In this document: one piece after another, positions 12,062 to 25,323 of the stretch
Layout: every line of letters starts with the position of its first letter
Position numbering within the stretch: the first letter of the stretch is position 1
Assembly (NCBI RefSeq): GCF_018687715.1
Contig: NC_056764.1
Coordinates: 16,417,501-16,481,500, forward strand
Direction: 5' to 3'
DNA: 64,000 nt
From: Carya illinoinensis
Taxonomy: Eukaryota > Streptophyta > Magnoliopsida > Fagales > Juglandaceae
Translations under genes and position numbers: made by a program
The notes under the pieces: model-generated
Database searches by the model: none
Seen by the model: only the letters and a program-made list of their open reading frames with translations
What the model was told of the DNA's origin: nothing

Positions 12062-13466
12062 GATACCCACGATTATTAAGGGCAATTTTACTCAAAAGCT
12101 TACCTTGAGAATCTTTAAAAGTAGAATATGTATCTGAGCTGATCTATCCCAGTATGTAAAGAAATAAATTATGGAAGCTGGTACTTATTCATCTGTTCCC
12201 CTCACTAAGCAGTAAAGGTTTCTGAGCTGGGATTAGCAGGACATGGGGTCGACCGCATGAACTGCAAGCACGTAGCTTGTCTTGGTGAGATAAATGGGAG
12301 ATAGGTGCAACTGCGTAAAGTGTGAGCGTGAAGCTCAGCTATGCAAGAGATGGGCACAATGGTGTAACATGAACGTGAATGATGATCAACTAGTCAAGCG
12401 GCCTACCCGCCTATCGGGCTCCTAGGAGGTCTGACAATCCCTTTCTCAAATAGGGTGAAAGTGTGGAGCTCAACTAGGGGGAGATAGGCTCGACCATAGA
12501 GCTCTATGCTCGACCATAGAGCCCTATCTCCCACGTGTGAGCATAAAGCTCGGCTATGTGGGAAATAGGGCTCGACTGCGTAACGTGCGAGCAAGCACCT
12601 CGGCTATGTGGGAGATAGGGTTCAAATGCATAATGAGCGAGCGCAAAGCTCGGCTATGCGGGAGATAGGCTCAACAGTGTAACGTGTGCTCAAAGGATGG
12701 TCAGGCAGTCAAGTGACCTGCCCGCCTATTTAGGCACCAGGGGGTCAGATAGTCACTGACCTTTCCCACCTGTTGACTTGTTCAGAGGTGGTTAAGTAGC
12801 ATGTTTAGGCTGAACTCCAAGTCTTCAGAGAAGGTTGAGCTGCAAGTGAAGGATGGGCTTGCACAAAATCTTTGGCAGAGGTCGAGCAGTACGTAAGCCA
12901 GGCTCTCTTCGTTGACCCTTGCCCTCGGTGAGAGGGTGTCAAAGGCATGTGAGGCGCCTGAATAATCTGACAGAGGTCAAGCGGTGCATAAGCCTGGCTC
13001 GCCTCGTTGGACCTGATGCTTGGTGAGAGGGGGCTAAGCGGTATGTATGACCGGGCTCGCCTCAATACTCTGATGGAGGTCGAGTGATGCATAAGCCTAG
13101 CTTTCCTAGTTGACCCTCGCGCTTAACAAAAGGGGGTCGAACGGTATGTATGACCGAACTTGCCCAAATACACTAATGGAGGTCAAGCAGTATGTATGAC
13201 TAGGCTCACCTCGTTGACCCTCACGCTTGGCAAGAGGGGCCGAGCGGTGTGTATGACCGTGCTTACCCAAATACTCAAATGAAGGTTGCATGGTATGTAT
13301 AAACGGGCTCGCCTTGATGACCCTCGCCCAAATACTCTGATGGAGGTCAAGTGATATGTATGACCAGGCTAGCCTTGTTGAACCTCGCGCTTGGCAAGAG
13401 AGGCCAAGTGGTATGTATGACTGGGCTCGCCTTGTTGACCCTTGTGTTTGGCAAGAGGGACCGCTT
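12062..13466. repeat. Degenerate GC-rich tandem array
   Basis: After about 170 bp of unremarkable DNA, two sets of imperfect repeats follow. 12290-12700 repeats a unit of about 60-70 bp containing gcgagc..aaagctcggctatgygggagatagg. 12800-13466 repeats units of about 60-100 bp containing ggtcgagcggtatgtatgac, cgggctcgcctcgttgaccc and cgcttggcaagaggg. No coding signal. It could be the 3' non-coding or LTR part of an unrecognised retrotransposon, or a small satellite-like array. Its right edge cuts off the 3' end of LINE-1. Confidence 0.7.
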
Positions 13467-15370
13467 TGTCATCTCTACAAACTTTCCAAATATACATTTT
13501 AACAGAGTTGGGGACCTTCAAGTTCCAAATGGACTTCCAGAAACCATTGTTGCTTCTCCCTGGAGAGTACTTACACTGAATCTAGTAGCCAGTTCTCTAT
13601 TGAAGATAGTAAGCACTCTTAACAGTAAACTGGCCATCCTTGGAATAGGACCATACTAGCTTATCTTCTCTTCCTATTGAACTGATAGGAATTTTGAGAA
13701 TTTGATTTAACTTCCTGAGACATGAAGGTTTGATTTAATAGTTTTTCATCACAACATCTTAAGTCAAGGTCTATTAGATCTGCCACCTTTGCATCCTCTC
13801 CCAGATCTGAGACTGAAAATTGAATGCTATGGTTGAAAGGAGTTGGTAGCCACTTATCTTTCCAAATTCTCACACTGTTGCCATTTCCAATTCTCCAATA
13901 TAAACCGTCTGCTAACAAACTTCTACCCGCCATGATACTTCTCCACACATATGAAGGTCTAGGACCTAACTTGCAGTCAAGAATTCACACAGAGGAAATA
14001 TTTTTCTTTAAAAATCCTTGTAGATAGTGAATCTTGATGGTTTAGGATTCTCCAACATTGTTTCGAGAGCATTGCTAGATTGAAACTTTTAAAGTCCCTA
14101 AATCCTAAACCACCAAATTCTTTAGAAAGACCCATGTAATCCCAACTCACCCATTGAATCTTGGAATGGTCCTCATTGTAACCCCACCAAAACTTCTTCA
14201 TCATTTTGTTCAACTTCTGTACTTTTGAATGAGGGAGTTGAAAAAATCTCATAGTATAAGTGGGAATAACTTGGAGAATAGCCTTTAAGAGAATCTCTTT
14301 GCCTGTAGCTGACAACATTTTAGTCTTCCAATTGGTAATTCGATTCTATCTAGAAGAGAATGAAAAGCAGTATCTTTAGCTCTACCAATGACTAAAGGAA
14401 GGCCCAAATACTTCTCAAAAGAACTATAGTACTTCACACTAGCAATCTGTAGGATGACGCTTTGGACCTCTGATGGAGTATTTCTACTGAAGAAAATTGA
14501 GATTTTATCTTTGTTGAGCATTTGCCCCAAGGCCTTTTCATAAATCTCCAAAATAAAGGACACAACTCCATTCAAGAGAATTAGCTCTAAAGAAAATAAG
14601 GCTATTATCAGCAAACAACAAGTGGTTGATGAATAAGTTGTTCTTTCCAATAGGCACACTTGAGATGCTCCATATAGCCTCTGCTTGATTAAGAAGAGAG
14701 GTCAAGGCTTCTGTACAGAGGATAAACAGATATGGTTAGAGTGGATCCCCTTGCCTAAGACCCCTAGTTGGAATGAAGGAAGCATGTGGTTCTCCATTAA
14801 TCAAAAGAGAAAAAGAAACTGATTTTATGCAGCTCATCATAAGAGAAATCCATTTTTTGTCAAAACCCAGCCTATGCATGACTTCTTCAAGAAAATCTCA
14901 TTCCACCCAATCATAAGTTTTACTCATGTCAAGCTTAAGAGCCATTAAACCAAACTTGCCATTCATTCTAGAATTCATTGAGTGAAGAGTTTCATATGCA
15001 GCTAAAATGTTATCAGTGATTAAGTGTCTTGGCAAAAAATCACTTTGGTTTGGAGAGATGATCTCAGGAAGGAGTTTTGTTTATCCAATTAACAAGAACC
15101 TTAGACACAATCTTGTATATCATATTGCACAAACTAATGGGCCTGTGATTAGTAACCTTCTTGGGTTGCTTGATCTTTGGGATTAGAGTCATGAATGTGT
15201 CATTTATATCTTGAAGGACCCACCATGTTTTAGAACATTTAGCCCAAACTAACAAACATCATCACAAATGATTGACCAATTTTCTTGAATAAAATGGGTA
15301 GGAAGCAATCAAGGCTAGGAGAACTAAGAAGGGTCATTTAAAAGACTACATCTTTGACTTCCATTGCTGT
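13467..15370 (-). pseudogene. LINE-1 piece a: reverse transcriptase and C-terminal region
   Basis: Minus-strand reading gives an L1-type plant LINE ORF2 from the RT N-terminus towards the C-terminus: a decayed KAPGPDG-like stretch at about 15310, [19 protein letters not shown] (RT block, 15095-15165), LNKDKISIFFS and KYLGLPLVIGR (14370-14540), then TYTMRFFQLPHSK, KFWWGYNEDHSKIQWVSWD and GGLGFRDFKSFNLAMLSKQ (14080-14260), WRIGNGNSVRIWKDKWLP (13850-13910) and WSYSKDGQFTVKSAYY with KVPNSVKMYIWK (about 13490-13660). Frames change repeatedly and stops occur. The 3' end is missing: at 13466 it abuts the tandem array. Positions 15363-15370 (attgctgt) are one copy of the hAT-2 target duplication. Confidence 0.85.
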
Positions 15371-15659
15371 TAGGAGTGAAAGACAGTTGGTCTAGACAGT
15401 AGAAACCAACCGAATCGACCTTTGGACCAATCGGTCTTGGTCCAAGGTTTTGTTAATTTTTTATTTTTAGTTTGGTCCTAGGGTGGAGTTTTCCTGGACC
15501 GGACCGGACCAGACCGATCGAATAGGAAAATGTATTTTTTTAATTTTTAAATATATTTTATATAATAATTGTATAATTAATTATGTAATTTTCATCTAAC
15601 TTATTACCATTAACAATATAAAATTTTAAATATGTAATTAAAAATTAATATTCTATTAA

Positions 15660-18200
15660 TTAGCTAATGTATATAATTAATTGACTATTAATTAATTACT
15701 AACATCTACATCTATGGTCTAATTAAAGTTATTAGATAAATTTTTTGTAAACTACATAAGTTGTAAGTAAATATAAACCAATTACAAATATTATTGTAAA
15801 TTGTAATTAACTAATGTATGATATCAATTAAGTAACATAATATTTAACTATAACCAATTTAATTATTTACCATTAACTAATTATTAACATCTACATCTAT
15901 GATATGTTTAAAGTTAGTAGATAAATCTTTTGTAAAATACCTAAGTTGTAAGTAAATATAAATCAATTATAAATATTATTGTAAATTTTAATTAATGAAT
16001 ATATGATATCAATTAATTAACAAATCACCAATTTTGTGAAGCCCCTAAATCCCCACGCACGGATACGGGGAAATCGAGACGTCCGGATGATGACATCACG
16101 GGTCACCACCATATCGACGAGTGCCAAGTGTGTGTATAAGCAACAAATGTGCACGAAGAAACACGCAACAGATAACGAAAGTCATATAACTAAGTACCAG
16201 AATTTTTCTTAGTTTAATACAAAGCTGTTCAAAACATACATGTTAAAATATTACAAACTACAAATATCGTTTCAAAGCCAAAACAAACCAGAAACTCCAA
16301 CTCAGAACTCCAGCGGAGCCGCATCCTCGAGCTCAGCCTCCTCTTCTTCTTCGAACTCTGCACCAAAATCTACGGTACCAAAAATGGTGCCGCAGGTAAG
16401 TAAAATCTAAACACCACTAGATAAAAACATATAAAACTCAAACAATATGCATGAAAGAAAAGCCAATGCACATGTCCTGTAAAACCATATTTTTTCCACG
16501 TACACCAAAAACTCATTTGGCCCAAAAATATATCGTTTAAAACCAAGCCTCGCCATTATCCCAGATAATGGCCCAAATCACCATTTTCCCAGAAAATGGA
16601 TCACAAAGCCTCAAACCAAACCTCGCCATTTTCCCAAAAAATGGCTCGTAACCAAAACCATAAAAACCAATCCAATTATGCATGCACCATGATCTCCCCT
16701 AGGGATCATCCGCACGCTCTGGCTCTGTGCCACACTGCAGGTAACATCTACGCATGTAACACCTAAATGAGAGATGCCCAGAATTCGCGCCCAGCGCATC
16801 CCTGGCCAGGCCATCCTCTAGTCCCCGCTACTCTAGGGACCACGGAGTCGACACGACAACGTTACTGTATCGTGCGATCCGGTCGTTGCCCTGTGACAAC
16901 CCAGGGGATGTCACTCAATATTATCCACTCCCGAGTGACCAGAGGAGCTCCACCGAGATAATAACCCATCCTGGCTTGGGCTGGTGAGACACACGCACCC
17001 GAAATTCCATTTACGCCAACAAAACATGATTTTCTCAATTTAAATAAAATGCACATGCATGCACCATGTAAAATGCAACCACAAGGCACAAACCAACCAA
17101 CCAATAAATATTGTAAGAGCAAAATATATTTAAATCTAAAAGTAGAGTTTGGAAAATACTTACAGCGCTATACGGTATTTTTCGAAAGCTCGCGGTGTTG
17201 CAAACGGCGGAGGAAAAGCAACGTAACAGTGTATTTTACACTGTGGCCGTGGGTAATAAATTACCGACTTTCAAAAGAGGACAAAACTAGGTACGAAATT
17301 GATAAGAAATGGTCTAGGGATGTTTATAAAGCTAAAGGAAGTGAGCTTTGGTTGTGGGTGGCGGTGGAAGGCCAAAAAGGGACTGAACGGAGTTGAGCTC
17401 GTGGGAGCTGCTCCGGTAATGGATCGAGGCTGGAATTGGGTGGATTAGGACGGCAAGAGGTAGGGGAAGAAGCTGTGAAGAGATGGTGGCTGGAGGTGGA
17501 GCGACGACGCCGGAAAAGCTCAAAAACCATGTGGCTTGGAGGAGCGGCTGCTAACGGTGGCTCGGATGGAGGTGAAACTTGGTGGGGATGTTCACCGGTG
17601 GAAGGGGAAGAAAACTGGGTGGGTGGTGTAGGCCACACCATCGGCGAGCGGTGGTTCTAGGCTGAGAAAGCAACCGGCGATAGAGAGGGAAAAAAGTGCT
17701 GGTGCCGTGACTTCCAGCGATGCATGGCGGCTAATGGCTAGTCGGATGGCCTTGAAAATTGGTGGAGATGATCACTGGTGGAAGGGGAAGATTTTGGTGG
17801 GGGTGGTGTACTACACAGCGGCCGGACGGTGGCGATCTGGGCTGGTCAACGGGCGGCGACAGAAATGGAAAGGAGAAGAAATGAGGTCCAATCATCACTC
17901 TGGAAACCAAAAACTGATCCACCGAAAATGATTTTAAAAACTGTAAAACAACTAAAATAAATTAAACACAACATCAAATAAATTAAAAACCATTTAAAAT
18001 ACAATAATTTAAAATAAAAGAACTATTATATTAATTAAATTAAAAACAACCCTTCAACAAAAAAAACATGCAAAAGCGGGTCATCACAAATGCACCATTA
18101 ACTAATTATTAACTTCTACATCTATGATGTAACTAAAGTTATTAAATAATTGTTTTTTTTTTAATACCTAAGTTGGAAGTAAATATAAAGCATGTATGGA
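15660..18200 (+). repeat. 185-bp tandem repeat in hAT-2, third unit displaced by an LTR
   Basis: The phrase ctacatctatg followed by taagttgtaagtaaatata recurs at 15706, 15891 and, beyond the solo LTR, at 18116. The first two are exactly 185 bp apart. Removing the 2054-bp LTR puts the third about 171 bp from the second. So the LTR landed at the boundary of the second and third units. Confidence 0.7.
16035..18088 (-). mobile_element. Solo LTR, chromovirus family A (copy A2), nested in hAT-2
   Basis: Antisense, 2054 bp, bounded by TGTGAAGCCCC and cgggtcatcaca. It carries the acidic mini-frame (16306-16376, minus), palindromes (16552-16645), the cgacacgacaacgttac block and the CCACC-rich segment. 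Its purine tract is mostly deleted (about 17870-17880) compared with the other copies. Flanking hAT-2 sequence continues on both sides. The 5-mers outside (aattt and aatgc) do not form a clear duplication. Confidence 0.85.
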
Positions 18201-19850
18201 CCTATAGATAATTCAATTATTTATGCTTCATATACAAAATGTAAAAAATGTTAATATAGCTTATTCTGCATTAACTATCATAATATATACATACTCTAAG
18301 TTAGTAACATACTAACAAATTAGCAATTAGCATCATCAATATAATTTTAATTAGTTATTTTTTAATGATTTAATTAAATAATCCACATTAAATAGTTTAT
18401 TTAATTTTACTTTTACTAACTTAAATAATGTTTTATTAATTTATGTGCCAACTATATCTTACAATTGAAAATCACATATGATTAGAGAAAATGGTGCATT
18501 TTAGTGTAAAATTGGACCTTTAGACCTTTAGGTCTAGTGGGAAGAAAATTTAAAACTGCATCATTTCATGCAACCCATTTATTTTTTAAAAATTACTGTA
18601 TGTTGAAATGGCGTCGTTTCAACAGTGCTATGTCTCCAACCCCTCCGTTACATCCCCTCCAAACCCTAGCCCCTCATCACAGCCCCTCCCCTCTCCAAAC
18701 CCTCCGTCACATCCCCTCCCACAAACTAGCCCCTCTGTCGACTCTGAAGGCCCCTGCCCTCTCCAGCCACTGCATCAGTTCCTAACTTCCTCACATCAAT
18801 TTGAAGGTAAATCTCTAATGTTTATTTATTTAAGCTTCCATCAAATTCTTTTTCCATGCCATTTATAATTTATTAATGTTTAAAACCCTAGGATTCTCGA
18901 GAGTTTGACAATTTTTGCATTTGAGAATTAGGATTTATTAATTTTAATGATATGAGTACTTCATGCCTCATTTATATGTTGATGGCCTATCTCATATATG
19001 CAAGCTGTGATCATGAGGAATATTGGAATTCCTTTATAATCTGTGCATAAAGGCAGCTACTTGCTTTGATCTATAACAGAAGTTAATTATGTGTGTGTGT
19101 GTGTGTGTGACTAAATGGTGTCAAATTGTCGAGGATAGAATCATTGCACATGCAAGTGCTGATTAGATACATTGGTTGACTTAGAGCCAAAATTGATGCA
19201 GTACTATGTACATATGAAATTTTGAAGATATATATATATATGGTAGTTCCTACTTATAAATAAATATATATATATATATATATATGGTAGTTCTTATTTC
19301 TCTATTGGAAACACTCCTCTCTCTGTAATTTGTTTTTTCATTTTATTTACCTTTTCCTGATCATGAGTCTAATATTTTGTGGCCCTAATGTCTCATCCAA
19401 CCACATTAACGATGCAGTACTATTGGTCACCCCCCTTTTGATCCTTAAGACACATTTAAAGAAAGATAGATGCACATGCCTGTTTTTAGATATTAATAGC
19501 AATATAATACAACCTTGTCTGCTGGTGCTTTTGCCTGTCTAGCTATGCATATTGCAGTAGATAGTCAAGCTATGAATATTGCTAGCTAGCTACTCATACT
19601 ATATATGGATTAATGTTCTCATATTTACATATGTATATAAAAATTAATAAGATAATGCCAGTTATTCCTTTTAGTACTCATTTTACAGGGTGGAAATTGG
19701 AGCATATTTCTCAGTAATTTTTCTTTTTCTAATCTGTCTTTAAGGACATTCTTGATGATTGCAGCATGCAGAGCTTTGGTTTTTTTCAATGCTTATATAA
19801 TTAGCAACCTGGCATCACGTAAATGATCATTATTATTGATGATTTTGTAG

Positions 19851-21945
19851 ATGGACCTTATTCCAGAAACGATTCTTAATCAAGACTCTACTACAGATGA
19901 TATAGAGTCAACATAGCCTACACAAGGGCAAGGCATTCCTCTACTCCCACCTAATATAAGTAGTACTAGTAAACCGAGTGTTAGTGGTAGACCTAGGTCA
20001 ATGGTTTGTGATTACTTTACAAGAATACCAAAAGATGACCCAAGTAAACCTAGGGTTACATGTAATAACTAGGTGTTTCATATGCACGTGATATGAAGAC
20101 CAACGGTACAAAGTCCATGAAGTATCACATTGAGAAACAATGTAAGAAATATCCGTTTAATAATACGGAGAAGTCCCAAACTACTCTAGATTGGAAGGCA
20201 GGTGGAGGAAGTGGTAATAGGGAACTTGTGCCCATAGCATTTACTATTGAAGCTTGCAGACAAGCCTTAACAGAGATGATTATTCTTGATGAGTTGCCCT
20301 TTAGGTTCATTGAAATTGAGGGTTTCAAGAAGTTTATGCTTATTTTTTGCCCTAAGTGGATAATTATTCCATCTCATATTAAGGTTGTGAAGGATTGCTT
20401 TAGTGTGTATATGAGGGGAAAAAATAAGTTGAGAATCGCTCTTTAAGGGCAATGAATTTTCCTCACTACGAATACATGGATATCTGCACAAAACCTTAAC
20501 TATATGTGTCTCACTGCACACTTTATTGATGACAATTGGAATCTACACAAGATGATTCTTTCTTTTTGTTTGGTTGAGAATCGCAAGGGTGATACATTTG
20601 GTAGGGCCATAGAGATGTGTTTGCATGATTGGAAGTGACCAAAATATCTTCCAATCACACTTGATAATGCAAGTTCTAATAATGGAGCAATTTCTTATTT
20701 GAAAAAAAAAATGAAGTATAAGAGGGACACTGTTTTGGAACATAAATTATTGCATGTTCGATATTGTGCCCACATCTTAAACTTAATCATCTGTAAGGGG
20801 TTGAAAGAATTTTATGAGTCTACTGCAAATGTGAGAGGTGTTGTGAAATATGTGAAGTCCTCACCTCAAGGGTGGAATACATTTAGGAAATGTGTAAAGT
20901 TGGATATTACATGCAAAAGTGGCATTTGCTTAGATGTACCGACTAGGTGGAACTCCACCTATCTTATTTTGGAGAGGGCTTCAAAACTTTGAAAAGTTTT
21001 TGAACGGTTAGAAGAAGAAGATTCGAGATTCCTTACTAGTATTGGAGGCGATGATGACGATGATGTGGAGTATGTGGTGAATAGGAGAACATCCCAATAA
21101 TCTCAATTGGGAGAAGATAAGGTTGTTTGTAAGGTTTCCTAAACTACTTCATGATGCAACTTTACACTTTTCACCGGGGGGTCAATATGTAACTTGCAAC
21201 TCATTTTTTCCAGAGTTATTACAATAGCCGATGCGATTGACATAGAGTGTAAAGAAGGAAGCCCCATGTTGGGAATAATGGCCACAAATATGAGGAAACA
21301 ATTTGAAAAATATTAGGGCAAGTTGGATAATATGAATATGTTGTTGTTTGTTGGGATTCTTCTTGATCCTCAGTACAAGATGTGATATCTTGACTTTGCA
21401 TTAGAAGGGATGTATGTCCATGATCCCACAAAAGCGGTTAATTTGAGTTTGAATGTGAAAAATGCTTTAATCCACATGTATGAGGCATACGCTGAAAATG
21501 AAGAATGGAATAGTTTTGGTCAACAATAGCAGCAGCGCACAAGTTCCCCATGTGAAGATGTAACTCTTGAAGATGAAGATGACGCAACTAGACTTAAGGA
21601 TAGGAAGGCACAAAGAATGGCGCCCTATTTAAGCAACGGTTACAATCAAAAAACTCTCTAGAAAACAAGTCAGAGGTTGATAGATACCTAACTGAAAGTT
21701 GTGAGAAAGAAGATGCAAGTTTCATTCTAATTTGGTGGAGGGTTAATTCAGTTAGATATCGCGTGCGTTTAAAAGTTGCATGCAATGTACTTGCAATACC
21801 AATATCTACAATTGCCTCTGAATCTACATTTAGCACGGCGAGTCGTGTCCTTGATCCTTTCCGAAATAGTTTATCTCCGATTATGGTTGAGGGTCTCATT
21901 TGTACACAGAATTGGCTTCGTTCTTCTTCTACTCCAATCAGCTGA
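19851..21945 (+). pseudogene. hAT-2 transposase, broken
   Basis: The frame begins at ATG 19851 (just after an ag that could be a splice acceptor) and has a poor BED region (SMVCDYFTRIPKDDPSKP at about 19999-20055, then KSMKYHIEKQC). Then come LDELPFRFIEIEGFKKFM (20287-20340), LTTNTWISAQNLNYMCLTAHF (about 20460-20530, first catalytic region), ITLDNASSN (20658-20690, second), HVRYCAHILNLIICKG, and VPTRWNSTYLILERASK (20937-20990). The C-terminal hATC domain is clear at 21763-21945: LAIPISTIASESTFSTAS and RVLDPFRNSLSP. Many stops (for example 20444, 20637, 20990) and frameshifts (near 21710-21760). It belongs to the same superfamily as hAT-1, with different sequence. Confidence 0.8.
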
Positions 21946-23777
21946 CTTTAATAGGTAAGATGGAGGATTTTGAGAGGCAATTGGATATGAGTATGTTTCT
22001 TATTTACTTCATTTTATAACTTTTATGATCTATATTCCGTTACATTTAAGAAATTTGTTTTGTTTTTTCTTTATTGTATAGAACTTGTTCAAGAGGGTGA
22101 AAATTCTATGGAGGCGTCAAATATAATGTCTACAACAAATGCAGATCAATGAGGTGAGAACAAATTTGCTGACTACATGTGTTTTATGAAGGGTTAATTC
22201 TTTTTTGTTGACTACGTACATGTGTTTTATCAACTTGTGCATGTCTTATTACAGCATGATGAACGTGGTGCCTTGAACGTGCATGTCTTATTACAGCATG
22301 GTGAGTTCCTATATATCCTCAAGGCTGTCCTTTTCTTTGTACGTTGGGCTCTATTTGGTTTTCTTTATTAATATTATAGCTAGCCATGCCATGCAATACA
22401 GATTCTCATTAATAATATATGTTGGCATGGTTATTCTTGGATGATTTTATGCATAGATGTTTAATATTTATCTGAATCAAGTAGTTTATAACTTATAAGG
22501 CTTAAGAAGGCACTTGTTGTTTGGTTAATAATTTAAAGCTTGATAGAGATAAGCAGCTTAGAGTTTGGCTCTAAATGATGGTTGTGTTGTATATATCAAG
22601 TGGTGTTGGTGGAATGAGATTTTTTTTTAAGTTCTTATCCATATCTGATGATTTTAGACACGTGAAACAAGTTCTATACAGCTTATAATCATTACACATT
22701 AGTAGCATGACATATACTCTTGAAGATGGTTATGGATTTGACAAATTAGTAGTACTTAAAATCATGCTGCTTGCAGCTTATAAAAGGTGGTGAAAAGTAC
22801 TACGATATATGTAATCATTATACATTTATTTATTTTTTACTCTTTTTATAGCTGATGTTATCAATATAAGCTTACTGTTTTTAATATTATATATAGTTGG
22901 TATTTAGAGAAAAGCTCCGACATTGATATCTGATCCATAGGGAGACTTGGAGTAGTGTTTGCCGTTTGGTGATAAAAGCTACAAGGAGATCAAGTAGTGT
23001 TTGGTAGTTTGCGGTTTGGAGATAAAGTATTAGTTATTATTAATATTATTCAATAATTTGTAATATCGTTTTATTAGTAGGCGGGTTATGGCTATAACTT
23101 ATAAGCCTAGATACATAAATTGTAAATTGTAATAATTTGTGTCATTTACTCTCTCTTCTTTTTAACTTTTTATTTTTTGTTTCCTTTTATTCGGATTCTT
23201 GGAGTTGGAGTTATGGACATGGAGACGAGCCTCTGGCTAGTTACTTTTACTTTTTTTATTCTGAGTTTGAAAAATGGATGATTACTGATAAGATATTTTT
23301 CTAAATTTCTTTTATCTCTATTTTTTTAAAATTTTATTGTCTATGATTGATAAGTTTGATAGCAATGTTTTAGTTGTTTAGATGGATAGAGAAAATTTTT
23401 CTTTTTTTGTAGTAAAACATTTTATTTAAATTTATTGTATATAGACAATTTTCCTTTTATGGTTATTTTAAATATTTTTATTTTCCTTTCTAGTTCTTTT
23501 TTGGTATGTTTTGACTTAAAATTGGATAAAATGTTAATGGGCCAAAAACACCCACATAAAATTTTCACTGTTGGGCCGAAAGAACATAAGATAAAGATTG
23601 GGCCAATTGGGCGGCATTGTGCAGGACCGAAAGGGACCAGACCGGATAAATCTCGATGGTTGTTTGGACCAGTATCGAGATCGGTCCAATCCCACCTTGA
23701 ACCGAAGGGGTTCGGTCTGGTCCGTAAAACCTCCCACAAACCAACCAAACTGGACCGAATTCACCCCTAATTGCTGC

Positions 23778-23863
23778 AAACTCACGAAGGAGCCTAGAAT
23801 TCATTTATGCTATCACACATGCATTCAGCCCAGAGACAACTAGAAAAGTTAGATGGACTAGTA
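23778..23863 (-). pseudogene. LINE-1 piece b
   Basis: An 86-bp strip between hAT-2 and gypsy-1. On the minus strand it fills the gap between piece c and piece a in the same LINE ORF2, in the variable linker before the RT domain. 23859-23863 (tagta) is one copy of the gypsy-1 target duplication. Too short to identify by itself; the call rests on the two insertion borders. Confidence 0.7.
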
Positions 23864-25323
23864 TGTGACGACCCGTTTTTACGTGTATTTTCACTGAAGG
23901 GTTATTTTTAATTTAATTAATATATTGGTTTATTTATTTTAAATTATTGTGTTTTAAATTGGTTTTTAATTTGTTTGATGTTGTGTTTTATTTATTTAGT
24001 CGTTTTACGGTTTTTAATATCGTTTTCGGCGGATCTATTTTGGTTTCCGGAGTGAGGACTGGACCTCATTTCTTTTCCCTCATCTTTTCTTTTTCTCTTT
24101 CTTTCTTCTTCTTCTTTCTCTTTTTCCCTTTTCCTTCTTTTTCTTTTTCTTTTTCTTTCTTTTTTCCCTTTCTCTCCCACGCGACCCCCTCCCCCGTCCG
24201 TCTCTCTCTCTCTCCTCTCCTTCAAGCCGATCACCCCTAGCACCCAGACCCACCGCCGCCGGCCACCGTGCGGCACACCACCCCGACCATTTTCTTCCCC
24301 TCCCTCCGGTGAACCACCCCACAAATTTCCATCGCCAACGGAGCCATCGTTTAGCCGAAAAAAGCCCATCAAGCTACACGGTTTTTGCTTCGATCTGCCA
24401 CCGTCGCTCCACCTCCGGCCACCACCTCTTCACCACTTCATCACCAACTCCTTGCCGTCCTAACTCACCCATTTCCGGCCTCTAACAGTCGCCAGAACAG
24501 CTCCCACTAGCTAGTTTCCGTTTTGGGCATTTCAGCCCTTCCTCCGCCGTTTTCACCGCCACCCACGGCCAAACTCCACTTCCCTTAGCTTCATAAACAT
24601 CCTTAGACCATTCCCTATCAATCCCGAGCCTTGGTTTGTCCCCGTTCAAAAGTGGGTATTTTACAACCCACGACCACAGTGAAATTTCACTGTTATGTTG
24701 CTTTTCTTCCGCCGTTTGCAACGCCGCGAGCTTTCTAAAAATACCATATAGTGCTGTAAGTATTTTCCAAACCCTACTTTTAGATTTAAATATATTTTGC
24801 TCATTCAATAAATATTTATATGTTGGTTGGCTGATTCCGGACTGAATCCGAGGAGTTCGGGGGTCGGATGGTTTGAGGACAGAGTGCTTGGTTATGTTTG
24901 TTTGTGATTTGATTGGTTATTCGTTCCATGAGGCGTGCGTTGCATATTGCATAATTGTGCATTTTATTTTAATCGAGAAAATCCTATTTTATTGGCGTAA
25001 ATGGTTTTTGGGTGCATGTGTCTCACGAGCCCAAGCCGGGATGGGTTATTATCTCGGTGGAGCTCCTCTAGTCACTCAGGAGTGGATAATACTGAGTGAC
25101 ATCCCCTGGGTTGTCGCAGGGCGACGACCGGATCACACGATACGGTAACGCTGTCGTGTCGACTCCGTGGTCCCTAGAGTGGCGAGGACTAGAGGATGGC
25201 CTGGCTAGGTACGCGCGTAATCATTACCTGCGGTGTGGCACAGAGCCAGGGTGTGCGGATGATCCATAGGGGAGATCATGGTGCATGCATAATTGGACGG
25301 TTTTTATGGTTTTCGGATATGGG

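Larger units (their letters stand above)
15371..23769 (+). mobile_element. hAT-2: DNA transposon inserted in LINE-1
   Basis: The left end is TAGGAGTGAA and the right end, on the minus strand, TAGGGGTGAATT. Flanking sequences attgctgt (15363-15370) and attgctgc (23770-23777) form an 8-bp target duplication with one mismatch. LINE-1 coding sequence resumes on the far side, which confirms the borders. Subterminal DNA is rich in cggtcc/ggaccg motifs at both ends (15410-15530 and 23620-23760), typical of hAT ends. Inside: a 185-bp tandem repeat, a family-A solo LTR (16035-18088), a leader with a cgtcgtttc box (18612), (GT)n at about 19091-19109, (TA)n near 19230 and 19264-19285, and a decayed transposase (19851-21945). 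21960-23600 is AT-rich and non-coding. Without the solo LTR the element is about 6.3 kb. Confidence 0.9.

Noticed and set aside
23435..23843. Overlapping frames of 79-111 codons on both strands
   Set aside because: They fall in the subterminal ggaccg/cggtcc-rich end of hAT-2, which is non-coding repeat-like DNA.
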